NCBI RefSeq assembly: GCF_027887165.1
Contig: NC_077228.1
Coordinates: 211,457,635 to 211,521,634, forward strand
Length of the DNA stretch: 64,000 nucleotides
Source: Monodelphis domestica
Lineage: Eukaryota; Chordata; Mammalia; Didelphimorphia; Didelphidae
Direction of reading: 5' to 3'
This document shows, piece after piece, positions 1 to 11,539 of this stretch. Numbering within the stretch: the first letter of the stretch is position 1; each line of letters begins with the position of its first letter. The notes under the pieces are model-generated. The model saw only the letters and a list, made by a program, of their open reading frames with translations. It had not been told where the DNA came from and made no database searches. A program made the translations under genes and the position numbers.

Positions 1-55
1 GTGTGATCATGCAAAACATATTTCCACATTAATCCTATAATTCTTTTCCAATTCT
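1..55 (-). mobile_element. L1 3' end fragment
   Basis: The text atcatgcaaaacatatttcc resembles the L1 3'-end sequence seen elsewhere in the window (10460, 18880), in antisense. It is cut by the window edge and a SINE. Confidence 0.4.
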
Positions 56-262
56 TTTTTTTAACCCTTTTAAAGCCTTACACTCTGTCTTAGAATCAAT
101 ACTGTGTATTAGTTCCAAGGCAGGAGAGTGGTAAGGGCTAAGCAATGGAGTTAAGTGACTTGCCCAGGGTCACACAGCTGGGAAGTGTCTGAGATGGCAT
201 TTGAGCCTACAACCTCCCTTCTCTAGGCCTGGCTCTCAATCCATTGAGCTACTCCCCCATCC
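56..262 (-). mobile_element. MON1-like SINE
   Basis: Antisense copy running from a T-rich tail through the cttagaatcaatactgtg motif and the CORE block tgacttgcccagggtcacac to a damaged ctgcccc head. Full length, moderately diverged. Confidence 0.85.
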
Positions 263-468
263 CCCCAATTTTTGATTCTTGAATGAGATGATCTAATTCC
301 ATTCAAATTACTAATACCTGGAACCATTTTTATAAACATTCCCTTGAAGTTATATTACAAAGAATGTTAGGGTCACCATTGGTAACAATTTGTGCATCAG
401 TTTTTACAAACATTTTCTATAACAATATCTGCTCATATCCAATCCTTTTTTAAAGAACACATCTGTCA

Positions 469-672
469 GGGAGGCTAGATGATTCGGTGAATTATGAGCC
501 AGGCCTAAAGATGGGAGGTCCTAGGTTCAAATCTGACCTCAGACACTTCCTAGCTGTGTGACCCTGGGCAAGTCACTTAACCCCCATTGCCTAGCCCTAA
601 CCACTCTTCTGCCTTGGAACCAATACACAGAATTAATTCTAAGATGGAAGATAAGGGTTAAAAAAAAAAAAG
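469..672 (+). mobile_element. MON1-like SINE
   Basis: Sense copy with a damaged A box, B box (ggttcaaatct), CORE block and a terminal A12 tail. Promoter boxes are tRNA-derived and make no real tRNA gene. Confidence 0.85.
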
Positions 673-1329
673 GACACATCTGTGGTCAGTGAAATATGGT
701 AGTGAGGGTACATATCAGGAAAAACAGCTAACTTCTCCAAAACCCAAGTAACAATGGTGTTTATATGCCCAAATAAGGCTTTTCCAATTTGTAAAAGGTT
801 ACTGTATAGTGTCTCTTCTGCCATGGACAGGATGCCACAGCTTCTTTCCTCTGTAATGGCAAATTCTCTCCTTTGGAAACTGAAGACATTGGGTATGCTA
901 TAATAATAACATAGGAGCCCCATCCTTTGGCTCGGAATGCCATAGGAACAAAAGTTCTTTTCAAGGGAATGCATCAACTCAGGATTGAAGACCTTGGCTT
1001 TCCCGAGGAGTATCAGTAGTTAACTGTGATAATTGGTTACAAAGTCTTGTTACAGTTCATTTGTTCAGTTGTTGCAGTAGTTGCCCAACTGCCTTGGGAT
1101 TTGATTTAGCCAAGGGGATCAATTTTATTCTCTTCGAAATGCCCCCCAACACAAATAAAATTGAGAACATTAAAGGGTGGTTGCTATAGAAGAGAAAGAT
1201 CTTCTCTACTGTCCAACTGAGGCTGAGGAAGAGTAAAAGAGAGTTTTAATTATTTTACTTTAGTAAATTATAAATGAATTATTTTACGTTAGCAAATTAT
1301 GAATTAATTATTTTACTTCAGGTATGCTG
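673..1329. other. unclassified sequence with a short AT tandem repeat
   Basis: No recognised gene or repeat. At about 1245-1320 a roughly 29-base unit beginning aattattttac occurs two and a half times. The reverse-strand reading frame at 639-977 has no family signature. Confidence 0.3.
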
Positions 1330-1487
1330 TTGGCCAGGCTTTATTCAGGCTAGCCAGGTGGTTTGGGCTTGGGATTGGAATGAAATGAGGCACTCATAGA
1401 TCTTCCAACCAGTTAATAGAAGATGGTTTTACTAAGCCTTACAATGGAAAGGATAGTCAACAAGAATACAGCATGGGGGCAGGGGGG

Positions 1488-1692
1488 AGGGGGCAGCTGG
1501 GGGTAGCTCAGTAGATTGAGAACCAGGCCTAGAGACAGGAGGCCCTGGGTTCAAATGTGACTTCAGACACTTCCCAGCTGTGTGACCCTGGGCAAGTCAC
1601 TTAACCCCCATTGCCTAGCCCTTACCACTCTTCTGCCTTGGAACTAATGCACAGTATTGATTCTAAGACAGAAGGTGAGGGTCTAAAAAAAA
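1488..1692 (+). mobile_element. MON1-like SINE
   Basis: Full-length sense copy close to consensus, with B box, CORE and an A9 tail, inserted into LTR-like copy A; the phrase gaatacagca lies on both sides and is probably the target duplication. Confidence 0.88.
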
Positions 1693-1883
1693 AGAGAATA
1701 CAGCATTGATTCTGTTTTTAGAAGTAGGGAAACTGTGTTTAACTGAATCAATGCCATGTCCATTTCAGTGAGACATTCAGAAATTTGTGTCAAGCCTGAG
1801 GGAGAAGCTCCCGACTCCTTGTGGTCTGAATTTTGTAGCCAGCTACCAATGGTTCTAGCCTTCGCCAATGGACTAATTAAAAT

Positions 1884-2071
1884 CTATTTTTTTAAACCTT
1901 TACTTTCTGGCTTAGAAACAACTCTAAGACAGAAGGGCAAGAGCTAGGAAAACAGGGTTAAATAACTTGCTCAGACCACACGGCTAGGAAGTATCTGAAG
2001 CCAAATTTGAACCCATGTCCTCCCAACTCCAGATCTGATGCTCTATCCACTGTGCCAACTAGCTGCCCTAA
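1884..2071 (-). mobile_element. MON1-like SINE, diverged
   Basis: Antisense copy with a recognisable CORE and head (ctatccactgtgccaactagctgccc) but many substitutions, so older than its neighbours. Confidence 0.75.
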
Positions 2072-2079
2072 TTAAGTTT

Positions 2080-2308
2080 TTTTTAAACAAAGATCCATAT
2101 CTTCTGTCTTAGAATTGATATTAAGTTTTTATTATTTTTAATTTAATTATTAATTAATTATTAATAAAATATCATTATTAATGATATTAAGTATCAGTCT
2201 CAAGGCAGAAGAGCAATTGGGGTTAAGTGAGTTATCAAACTTGAACTCAGGACCTCCCATTCCAGGCTTTTCTCTCTATCCACTGAACCACTTAGCTATT
2301 TCCCCCAA
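2080..2308 (-). mobile_element. MON1-like SINE with AT insertion
   Basis: Antisense copy; an AT-rich expansion (about 2125-2190) interrupts its 3' part between tagaattgatattaag and tcaaggcagaag. Confidence 0.7.
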
Positions 2309-2394
2309 ATAAGTCTTTTTAAAAAATGGAATATTATCTTATTCCATAAAGGAGGCTTTTCTGTAATTGTTTCATTTTTATGCCCTAAGATATG

Positions 2395-2600
2395 ATTAAT
2401 TTTTTTTGTCAAGGGACCTTGTAGAGCTGAGAAAGTTTTCTATTTTTGTTGTCGGGGAATATATTTAGTATTGATATTAACTCATTGTTTGGGCAACCTT
2501 TCAGCAAAATGTAGTTTCCTTGCTTATCTCTTTTAGTTATACTATTTTTTCTGTTCCCTTTTCTCTCTGAGAGGATGATTTCTATCTGCATTTTGCTTCT
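2395..2600 (-). mobile_element. possible L1 endonuclease-domain fragment
   Basis: The reverse strand reads KRDKQGNYILLKG...NELISILNIF, which resembles the core of the L1 ORF2 endonuclease (pattern GxxxNExISxxNxYAPN; compare SIDNEEISVFNMYAPN near 63640). Short and isolated. Confidence 0.4.
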
Positions 2601-3388
2601 TCAGCTGAAGTATATAATAAATACTGTTCCAGTCCATTATTTGAACTCTATGCCTCTATTTCAAGTGTTTTTCCTGTAACCATAGTGCTGGGTTTCTTAT
2701 CAATTGCTGCTACCCTTTTCCACTCTCCCAGTTAAGCCTTAAGGAGAATTTAAATACCTTTTAAGGGAAAACTAGTTTGGCCTGGGTTGGGTATCTGTTG
2801 TTCCTACCCCAACACCTCTATTTAGTAGCAAGATCCTAAAGGAAGTGGATTCCCCTCCATTTAAATGGCCTTGGGTCTGTTATTAGATGACCCTGACATT
2901 AGGTTGGGAGTCATTTGGCATAGGCAGAACTGAGGGAGGAAATGGAAAAACAAAAAGACAAGCAATTTAACTGCTCCCTGCAGGAGTGACAAGGGACAGG
3001 ATATGGAGGAGAACAAAGACTAGAAATCCCAGGTTTCATCTCCCCCTTCCAAAGTAACCAAATCCTGCCTCTTAACAATTCAGTTCATGTGGCGAGTGGT
3101 GCCCAGTCTTGGCAGTTCCCAGTGGGCATTGTTAGGTAAATTGGTAACAAGGAGCAGAAGCTGTAGCAGGAACATCATGGCCACAGCAAAGAGGATAGCA
3201 CTTCTGGCATTGTCACTGTGGGTTAGTGCCATTTGCTGCCAGGGAGCTAAGACTCTCCTGGTGCTAAAGTCAATGCATTATTGACTCCATGGACATGGAT
3301 CTTCCCCCCAGGATGAGCTCATCTCTAGAAATCTGAATCATCATGGAGACAGTTTCAGTATTGGTGCTAATATCTCTTCTTTTGGAAA

Positions 3389-3905
3389 ACTAGGTGTTGC
3401 AGTGAATAGAACACTAGACTTGGAGTCAGGAAGATTTACTCTTTCTGAGTTCAAATCCAGCCTCAGACACTTATTAGCTGTGTGACTGTGGGGAAGTCAC
3501 TTTATCCTGTTTGCTTTAGTTTTTTCATCTATAAAATGAGCTAGAGAAGGAAATGGCAAATTTGGTCTTATGTACTAGCTATGTAACCCTGGACAAATGG
3601 CTTCATCCTGTCTGCCTCAGTTTCCTCATCTTTAAAATGAGCTGGAGAAGGAAATGGTAAATCTAGCCTCAGGTCTTAAGCAAGTCATTTCACCCTGTTT
3701 GCCTCAGTTTCCTTATCTGTAAAATCAGCTAGAGGAGGAAATGGTAAATCTGGCGTCATATACTAGTTGTATAACCTTGGATTTTGTCTCAGTTTCCTCA
3801 TCTGTAACATAAGCTGGAGAAGAAAATGACCAATCATTCTAGTATCTCTGCCAAGAAAATCCCAAATGGGGTCATGAAGAGTAAAACACTACTGAAAATG
3901 TCTGA
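3389..3905 (+). mobile_element. MAR1-like SINE with fourfold internal tandem repeat
   Basis: Starts as a normal MAR1 (B box gttcaaatcc, CORE) and ends with the RTE-like tail (gccaagaaaatcccaaatgg). Between these, the block from CORE to ggaaatggcaaat occurs four times: about 3463-3565, 3566-3667, 3668-3754 and 3755-3830. Each unit carries tttcctcatctgtaaaatgagctggagaaggaaatg in diverged form, so the array is old. Confidence 0.85.
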
Positions 3906-4149
3906 AAACCTCTTCTCCATCTTCAACTGCTTTCTTTCCTCTAGTTGGAGGGCTGGAAGATAGAACAAAAAAATTCTCTCAGTCTCCCTTTTCAGAAGTT
4001 TTAGAATTTCTTTTTCTTTATTTTCTAGAAGCTTCTCTGCTTGGTTTTAACTGCAGGAATATGACACCCCTGTGCCAAGTACCCTCTGAAATGCCCTTCC
4101 CCCTTCAGTTTCCTTTTGTGTATTGACTTCCCTTCTTAGATTGTAAGCT

Positions 4150-4255
4150 CCTGTAACTAATGGTAAGTACAAAAAACTGTGCATTCCCTCTGACCCAGCA
4201 ATACCACTACTTGGTCTACATCCCAAAGGCAGAAAAGTAAAGGAAGAAAGACTTA
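4150..4255 (+). mobile_element. L1 ORF2 3' fragment
   Basis: Contains tctgacccagcaataccact, the codons for the DPAIPLL-type motif near the L1 ORF2 C-terminus, in sense orientation. It lies immediately left of an antisense L1 3' end. Confidence 0.55.
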
Positions 4256-4261
4256 TTTGGG

Positions 4262-5395
4262 ATTTTTTTGAGTTATTTTTTTCTCCTCAATTATATGTAA
4301 AACAACTTTTAATATTAGAGTTGTTTTGTTTTGTTTTTTACATTTTGAGTTCAAAATTCTCTCCCTCCCCTCTCATTGAGAAGGCAAGAAATTTGCTATA
4401 AGTTATACATGTAAAGTCAAGTAGAACATATTTCTATATTAGTCACATTGTAAAAGAAAACACAGATTCCCTCTCCCACCCCAAAATCTAAGAAAAATAG
4501 TTTTGTTTTGCTTTTTAAAACCCTTACCTTCCGTCTTGGAGTCAATACTGTGTATTGACTCCAAGGCAGAAAAGTGGTAAGGGCTAGGCAATGGGGGTCA
4601 AGTGACTTGCCCAGGGTCACACAGCTGGGAAGTGTCTGAGGCCAGATTTGAACCTAGGACCTCCCATCTCTAGGCCTGGCTCTCAATCCACTGAGCTACC
4701 CAGCTGCCCCCCAGAAAAATAGTTTTTAAAAAGCGTGCTTTGATCTGCGTTCAGACTCCATCAGTTCTTTCTTTGAATATGGATTCTATTGCAGAAAATA
4801 ACTCAGTTACTCACAGTTGAACATCTTACAACATTGCTGTTAGAATGTACGGCGCTCTCCTGGTTCTGCTCACTTTACTTTACATCAGTCATATAAGTCT
4901 TTGTAGGCTTTTCTGAAATCTTTTTGCTGGTCGTTTCTTATACTAGAATAAGAGTCTATCAGAATCATGTACTACAACTTGTTCAGTCATTCCTTTACTA
5001 ATGGCACATTTCAATTTCCAATTCTTTGCTACCACAAACAAAGAACTGCTATAAATATTCTTTGAACACTGATGTTTTTCCCACCTTTTTCTTTTTGTCT
5101 TTTTGGAATACAGACCGCTAGTGGTATTGCTGGGTCAAAGGGTATATGCCCAATTTTATAGTTCTTTGGATATAGTTCCAGATTACCCATCAGGATCATT
5201 TCATAACTCCACCTATAACAGTGCATTAATGTACTAGTTTCCCTACATCCCCTCCAACATTTGTCATTTTCCTTTTCTGTCATATTAGCCAATCTGATAG
5301 GAGTGAAGTCACACTTGTTTAATTTCCATTTCTTTAATCAATAGTGACTCGGATCTCTGTTTCATATGACTGTAGATAGCTTTGATTTCTTCTAA
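4262..5395 (-). mobile_element. L1 3' end (ORF2 C-terminus plus 3' UTR), with nested SINE
   Basis: Antisense L1. The frame at 5029-5292 reads FDPAIPLAVCIPKRQ...IFIAVLCL, matching the conserved L1 ORF2 C-terminal pattern (YDPAIPLLGIYP...MFIAALF). The 3' UTR lies to the left. A MON1 SINE split the element with a perfect 14-bp target duplication. Confidence 0.8.
4505..4712 (-). mobile_element. MON1-like SINE with perfect 14-bp target duplication
   Basis: Full-length antisense copy near consensus, flanked by agaaaaatagtttt at 4491-4504 and 4713-4726. The direct repeats prove insertion into the surrounding L1. Confidence 0.93.
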
Positions 5396-5404
5396 AAACT
5401 AATT

Positions 5405-6425
5405 GTTCATTAAAAAAAGACCTGCTTGCACAAAAATAATTTATTTTTCCATATTTATATTATTTATATACCTATATTGTTTGTGTATTAAATACAGCTA
5501 TATTATTTATATATTAAATATTTAATTAGTTACATATTAAACATACATTAAACCTATATCTATATTGTGTACATACTATTTATTAATATTTATTTATTTA
5601 AAAAACTCTTGCTTTCCTTCTTAGAATCAATCCTGTGTATTGGTTCCAAGGCAGAAGAGTGGTAAGGGCTAGGCAATGGGGGTGAAGTGACTTGCCCAGG
5701 GTCACACAGCTGGGAAGTATCTGAGATTAAATTGGAACCCAAACCTCCCATCTCTAGACCTGGCTCTCAATCCACTGAGCCACCTAGCTGCCCCCTAGGA
5801 AAAAAAAATTTAAAGCAGCTCTTTTATGAAAGTAAAGAATTGGAAAGTAGGGAAATACCTATCAATTGGGGACTGACTGAACAAGTTGTGTTTGTTATAT
5901 GGTTATAATAGAAAAGTATAAGAAATAACAAGCAAGATGGTAAACCAGGGAGGACTTATAGGAACCACAGCAAAGTGAAGTGAGCAGAACCTAATATTGT
6001 ACACAATAAAAGCAATATTGTAATGATAATCAACCATTAACGATACCGGTACTCTTATCAAAACAATGATCCAAGACAATTCCAAAGGACTCATGATGAA
6101 AAATGTTACCCACTACTAAAGAGAGAACTGATAAACTGAGTGCAGATTGGAGCATACTTTTTTCATTTTTAAAAAATGTCTCATATGTTTAGGGTGTGTG
6201 TCTTCTTTTGCAATATGGCTAATATGGAAATATATTTTGCATGACTTTAGAAGTACAACTGATATTGTATTGCTCACTTTCTCAAGAGGTGAAGGATGAT
6301 CAAGAAGGAGAGAAAGAGTTTGGAACTCAAATTTTTAAAAAATGAATATTTAAACTTTAAATTTTTTTAAATTAAAAAATTAGGGAAATATTGAATGAAA
6401 TTTTTAAAAATTAAGATTGTTTAAA
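5405..6425 (+). mobile_element. L1 3' end, sense, interrupted by MON1
   Basis: Sense L1 3' sequence: gcacaaaaataattta, then after the SINE agcagctcttttatgaaagtaaagaattgg, caatgatccaagacaattcc and aactgagtgcagattggagc. An AT-rich expansion occupies 5440-5590. Confidence 0.75.
5594..5796 (-). mobile_element. MON1-like SINE
   Basis: Full-length antisense copy inserted in the sense L1 3' end; the L1 sequence resumes directly after its ctgcccc head. Confidence 0.88.
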
Positions 6426-6439
6426 AAAAGATTTTTTAA

Positions 6440-6562
6440 AGATTTAAGCTTCTCAAGGGAAGGGATTCTGTTTTGTTTTTTTGTATTCTCTGTGCTTAGC
6501 CCAGTGCCCGGCACAGAGTAGGTATTTAATAACTGTTTATTGGCTGACTAATGAACCTCACC
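6440..6562 (+). mobile_element. L2 3' end relic
   Basis: Matches the familiar L2 terminal sequence: aagggattctg, tgcttagcccagtgcccggc, agtaggtatttaataactgtttattggctga. Confidence 0.7.
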
Positions 6563-7985
6563 CTGTAATACCCCACTCAGTAATCCCTGGCCTACAAGCC
6601 AGGACTTCCCCATCCCTGAGAAACCAATGGGTGGCTGGGGGAAGACACTAAATCTTTGCCCCTTTGTGTGCCTCTGCTAAATGATTGCTCCTTTTCTTCT
6701 ACAGGGTTTGGGCAGGTACTTTATTTTCTCCTTGTGCTATAGGCCACTCTTCCTGTGGGTCCAGGGCCACTAACTCCCTGTCACTGTGCCCACACTAAAA
6801 CTTACTTCTGAGCAAGAGCTAAGCACTTCCCTGCCTACTCTGCTTCCTCCCTGCCCTGTGCCAAGGTCAACAGATATTGGTGCTGCTTCACTGTTCAGGA
6901 GCCTGACCATTACCTTTCAGTAGCAAGGGTTGATTATTGTTCTCTTGTGGGGAGACCTCGTGAGGCCCCTTTGTGCCAGGGCCTGACCACAGGCTAGCAA
7001 TATTCTCCCCAACCTGAGCCAAGTTGTGTCCAAAGTATTGTTGCTCTTTCAACAAAACCAGAGCCTAGTGATGTCCCCTTGTGCTAAGGCTGTGTTACCC
7101 ACTGCCCCTGCCACAGGCCAGGGTGTCACTGATGCTGGCTGGCCTACAACATTGATGAAGTCAAAAATGACCACATAAGAAGAATCAGACAACTCCAGGA
7201 GGCTCTGGTCAGGCAAACTAGGACTTGGGTTCCTCCTCCTCCATCCAATGCATAAAACCATTCCTGCTGCCAATTAGCTTTGATCGAGGGACCCAGGAGC
7301 TCTCGAAGTCTTAAAATTATTAGTCTTCTGCCAACATTAAGCATGTCCATCTCAGGATCTTTCACCAATCCTCAAAAAAAGAGATAAAAGGCAAAAGGGG
7401 CAGCCAAAGTCTGAATTAAATGAATGCCTGGGTCTTTGCTGCCATGAGCAAGCAATCATTATTTCTGCCAGGGTGAAAGAGAAAGGCAGATCCATGTGCT
7501 AAGGTTCAATTTGCAGGTGCCCCTCACTGAAAATCCTATTGAGAAAGACAGCATCTCCTTGAGTTTTCAACAAATTAATTGGAGGTCATTTGCCTCTATT
7601 TTGCATTAAAGTCTCTGAGCTTCTGGGAAGGATCAACTATTTATTGTCCTTTCAAATGTTTCCCAAAGTGCTTTGCTCCAAAGAATTCCTATAAAATCCA
7701 CATGGCAATTCCTAAAGGTCTCTTAAATAAAATTTAAAAAAAGTTCCAAGAAGTCCCTTTAGCAGGGTTCTTATTTAGAGAATCTCAAAATTCCAGTCTT
7801 TAAGGATGCCTCAGGCCTACCACTGCTGCTGGGCTGGGAGGTCGCTATCATCCCTAGTATCTATTCTCTTCAGGGAGTGGTTTTTAAAGATGCAGAGCAC
7901 ATTCCTCTCTGTCTCTTCCCTTAAATCCTCACATTTTACTTTCTAATCTAACACTGGGGGCTATTTCATGGTAGTGCCACACCAA
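6563..7985. mobile_element. LTR-element internal-like repeat, copy A
   Basis: Non-coding, moderately GC sequence whose phrases recur in order at 49000-51000: actaaatctttg, tccatctcaggat(c/t)(t/g)ttcacc, ttccagtcttta(a)gg and ttaaagatg(c/t)aga. It therefore belongs to a dispersed family, probably the internal part of the LTR-like elements at 1330 and 47580. No gag, pol or env frame is recognisable. Confidence 0.4.
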
Positions 7986-7999
7986 GAATCATAGAGGCC

Positions 8000-10320
8000 T
8001 CAGGGGACAAGTGTCCCCTCATAATTAGTCAATCAACAAACAAAGTATGTTCCCACTGTGTGCCGGGTACCATTCTAAGAGCTAGGAATACAGAAAGCCA
8101 CAAAAGGCAGGTCCCATTCTCGATTCCACAGTCTAATAGGACAATGTGAAAACAACTATATTCAAATAAGATACAGGATAAATTGGATATAATCAACAGA
8201 GCGAAGGAGGATAAGTAGGAAGAGAATCAGACTGGGGACCTGGAAATCCAGATAGAAAAGAGTATCAGGGAGAAGGTAATTGACTGTCAAAGGTTACAAA
8301 GAGATCAAGAACAATGAGGATCAAGAAAAAGCTATTAGATTTGGCAATTAGAAGATCACTGGTAACCAAGCAGGCAGAAGGAAGTTTCAGTTGAATGATG
8401 GGGCCCACCACCAGTCAGTGAGAGTTAAGAAGAGAATGAGGAAAGGAATTAGAGGCATCCTATGGTAGAGCACCTGCTCAAGGAGGTTAGCCACCAAAAG
8501 GAGTAGAGATGTGGGATGATTGCTCAGATGGATGCAACAATCAAGTGAGTGTTCTTTGAGGATAGGAGAGAGATGGGCATGTTTATAGGCAAGTAAGTAG
8601 CCAGTAAATAGAGATTGAAAGTGAGAGTAGGGATAAAAGATGGGACAATCTATTGGAGGATAAAGGATAGAATGGGATCATTTATGCATTTAGAGGGGTT
8701 TTAAGGAGAACAAAAGGAGAACATAAGGAGAACACATCATCATTTGAGACAGGGATGAAGGAAGAAATGGTGGCAATAGGCATCACAGTGATGTGAGATG
8801 AGGAAGAAGAGAAAGGAAGAAAGATCTCTTCCTGTATGGCCTCAATTTCCCCAGTAAAATATGAGGTAAAATCTTCAGATGAGAAAATGAAGAGAAAGGA
8901 AACCACAGAAGGCTTGAAAAGCAATGAAAAGGTATGGGAAAAAATTGCTGTGATAAGAGGAATAGTGATTTAATGAGGGAGATATAAAAGATTGCCTTGC
9001 TGCAGAGAGGGCCCAGGTAAGTTTATGTAATTTACATTTGTAGTGGACCCAGGCAGTATAATTTTGTTATTTTCTCCAGGTCAGTTCAGCAGCATGTGTG
9101 TAGGTAGAGTGAATAGATGATGAGAATAATCCAAGGCTAGATAAAGCTTGGCAGGGCAAAATGGAGGCAAGGGGCTTGAGAGAGAGGGACAAAGAGGTGT
9201 TGATCAAGAGGTCTAGATGGCAAAGGGGGAGAATATAGCCAGTTCAGAAGTGATGGCTTGGGAAAAGCTTAGAAGTCAAAGGATTAGATTTCATGATGGT
9301 GATCTTAGAGTTGGATAAAAGGCAGGGTTTAAAGTTGCAAGGCCAAGGAGAGGTAGAGAGACAGGAGATTGTGTTTAGATAAAGGAAGGCCAGAGTTCAT
9401 GAATATGGAAGTGGTAGATTGATGGCTGATGGCAAGAGCAAGGGTAGGACTATCTCCGTATATAGTTTATTCATAAAACTTATCATTCTGATATATAATA
9501 TTAATGTAATTTGTTTTATAAAAAGTGTCAGGTTTCATTTTTTAGACTAGTCAAATACAATATGCTTAAACTCCGAATGTCTATTTATTTATTTATTTAT
9601 TTATTTATTCATTCATTCATTTAGTTATTTTTAAACCCTTATCTTCTGTCTTGGAACCTATACTGTGTATTGGTTCCAAGGTAGAAGAGTGCTAAGGGCT
9701 AGGCAATGGGGGTCAAGTGACTTGCCCAGGGTTACACAGCTGGGAAGTTTCTGAGGCCAGATTTGAACCTGGGACTTCTTGCCTCTAGGCCTGGCTCTCA
9801 ATTCACTGAGCTGCCCCCCCCCCATGTCTATTTAGATTTTGGTGTTAATAAATCTATTTATAATACCTGGTATATAGTAAATGCTAAATAAATGTTTGTT
9901 GACTGAAAAAAAGGAGTATACCATAGGAAATTATTAAATTCAGGGAGTTTCAATCTGTATATTGAAATCCAAAGGTTGGGAAGGAAAGAGCAAGGCACTG
10001 AACTTATCGAGAAAAAACATATCTTCAAGGTCTTCAAGATCAGTAGATAACAACTGCCAAAATTTTGATTGGCTGGTAGATAATGAATTGAGAGAACTTG
10101 AGAAAAGAATAGGTTACTGAGTGATGGTGGAAAAGGAAATGCTTGGAAGTGGTCATGGGAAGTGAAGAATTCTTCAACTCTTTCACCTCAACCAGTGAAT
10201 TGAAGGAATGAGCAAAAGTGCATCCACTGCTGGAAATGGCATTAGGAGGGAACCAGATCTCAGTGAGAACCATAAGATGGAAGGAGGAGAAAAGGAAAAG
10301 TTTGAAAATAAAAAGCAAAT
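8000..10320 (+). mobile_element. ancient long non-coding interspersed repeat, copy 1
   Basis: Purine-rich sequence with phrases such as ccactgtgtgccgggtacca, ggtctagatgg, gactgggatgaaggaagaaatgg-like text and atgaggtaaaatcttcagatg. Related segments occur at 32275-33190 and 52000-53200. I recognise it as a mammalian interspersed repeat known to me from other genomes but cannot name its class with certainty. It is interrupted by a MON1 at 9588 and by a short L2-like end at 9845-9912. Reading frames here are chance. Confidence 0.5.
9588..9823 (-). mobile_element. MON1-like SINE with TTTA/TTCA tail, perfect 11-bp target duplication
   Basis: Flanked by atgtctattta at 9577-9587 and 9824-9834. Its A tail (on the - strand) has grown into a (TTTA)n(TTCA)n microsatellite at about 9582-9622, so the left boundary is slightly uncertain. 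Confidence 0.88.
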
Positions 10321-10329
10321 TTATTATTT

Positions 10330-10905
10330 ATGGTCAAGTTTTCCAGAGAGTCAGTAATTTTTGTTTTTGTTATTGTTTGTTTGTTTTTATTTTATTTTAT
10401 TGTTATTGTCATTTTTCACTCATGTTAAAACTCTTTTATGACTGCATTTGGGATTTTCTTGGCATATATTATCATGCAAAACAATTTCCATATTGTTCAT
10501 TGTTGCCAGAGAATGTTCATATAAAACCCAAACCTCCAAATAAAAATCCAAATAACTAAAGTGAAAGATTGTATGCTTTGATCTGCATTGCTATTCCAAC
10601 AGTTTTTTCTCTGGAGGTGGATAGAATTCTTTGTCATAAGTTCTTCAGAATTGTCCTAGATCATTGTATAGCTGAGAGTAGCTAAGACCATTCCACAATA
10701 TTGCCGTTACTGTATATAATGTTCTCCTAGTTCTACTTACTTCACTCTGCATCAGTTCATGGAAGTGTTTCCAGCTCTTTCTGAAATCATCCTGTTCATC
10801 ATTTCTTACAGTACAATAGTATTCCACTACCATCATCTGCCACAATTCGTTCAGCCATTCCATAACTGATGAACAACTGAGGGTGGTTTTTGCATCTTTT
10901 AAGAT
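10330..10905 (-). mobile_element. L1 3' end
   Basis: Antisense ORF2 C-terminus and 3' UTR: the frame at 10645-10923 contains MVVEYYCTVRNDEQDDF, the counterpart of MEYYSAIKKNE in the L1 ORF2 C-terminus. A MAR1 SINE abuts the right end. Confidence 0.75.
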
Positions 10906-10909
10906 AAAG

Positions 10910-11135
10910 CCTACGTGGTACATTGGATAGGATGCCAGATCTGGAGTCAGGAAGACTTGAGTTCAAATTTTCCTCAGACACTAATTGTATGTCCCTGGCA
11001 AGTCACTTCACCCTGTTTGCCTCAGTTTTTTTAAATAAGTTGGAGAAGGAAATTACAAACCACGACAATATCTTTGCCAAGAAAACACCAAATGAGGTCA
11101 TGTAAAGTTGGACATAACTGAAAGGTTGAACAACA
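10910..11135 (+). mobile_element. MAR1-like SINE
   Basis: Sense copy from ggtacattggataggatgcc through gcctcagtttttttaaataa to the RTE-like tail (tttgccaagaaaacaccaaa) and a CAACAA end. Confidence 0.85.
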
Positions 11136-11539
11136 AAAAACTTAACCTGCTTAGACTTGCTCCTAGCAGAGTGAAAAAGAAAGGTCTTGTCAATGGAGTC
11201 TGCCTAAGCTTTCTGACTTTAAATTACCTGGCCCTTTCCAAGAAGATGGCCTTAGATTGGGTTTCTAAGAAACTCTCCTATACAGGCTTCATGAATTCAA
11301 CAAAAATGAAAGATTTTAAAGTTTAAATTTTAGACTTTTTATTAACTTGTTACTCTCCTAAAGCAATCAGTTTCTTCTAAATCCTGCTGAAAGCAATGAA
11401 TAAGCTAAAATTTATTCAAGATCTTTTATTTAATACCTCAGTTACTGATGGGGCTCATTTCCATGAGAGGGGGAAATTGCCTAACACTAGACTGGTCCTT
11501 TCACAAAACATAGATGAAGCAAATTATCAACATTAAAAG

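Larger units (their letters stand above)
1330..3335. mobile_element. degraded LTR-like repeat, copy A (interrupted)
   Basis: Segments 1330-1487, 1693-1883 and 2690-3335 match, in order, sequence at 47580-48720 and in part 51115-51720. Shared phrases include gaatgaaatgag(a/g)cactca, tggttttactaag/ggaaatttattcag, gcaagcctgaggga and agcaagatcctaaa. SINEs and an L1-like piece interrupt this copy. There is no coding frame. The length, dispersed copies and related intervening sequence suggest a marsupial LTR retrotransposon, but TG...CA ends could not be fixed. Confidence 0.5.

Noticed and set aside
9900..10560. Two frames of about 90-113 codons on opposite strands
   Set aside because: One lies over an ancient repeat and the other over an L1 3' end with T-rich low-complexity sequence; neither has a domain.
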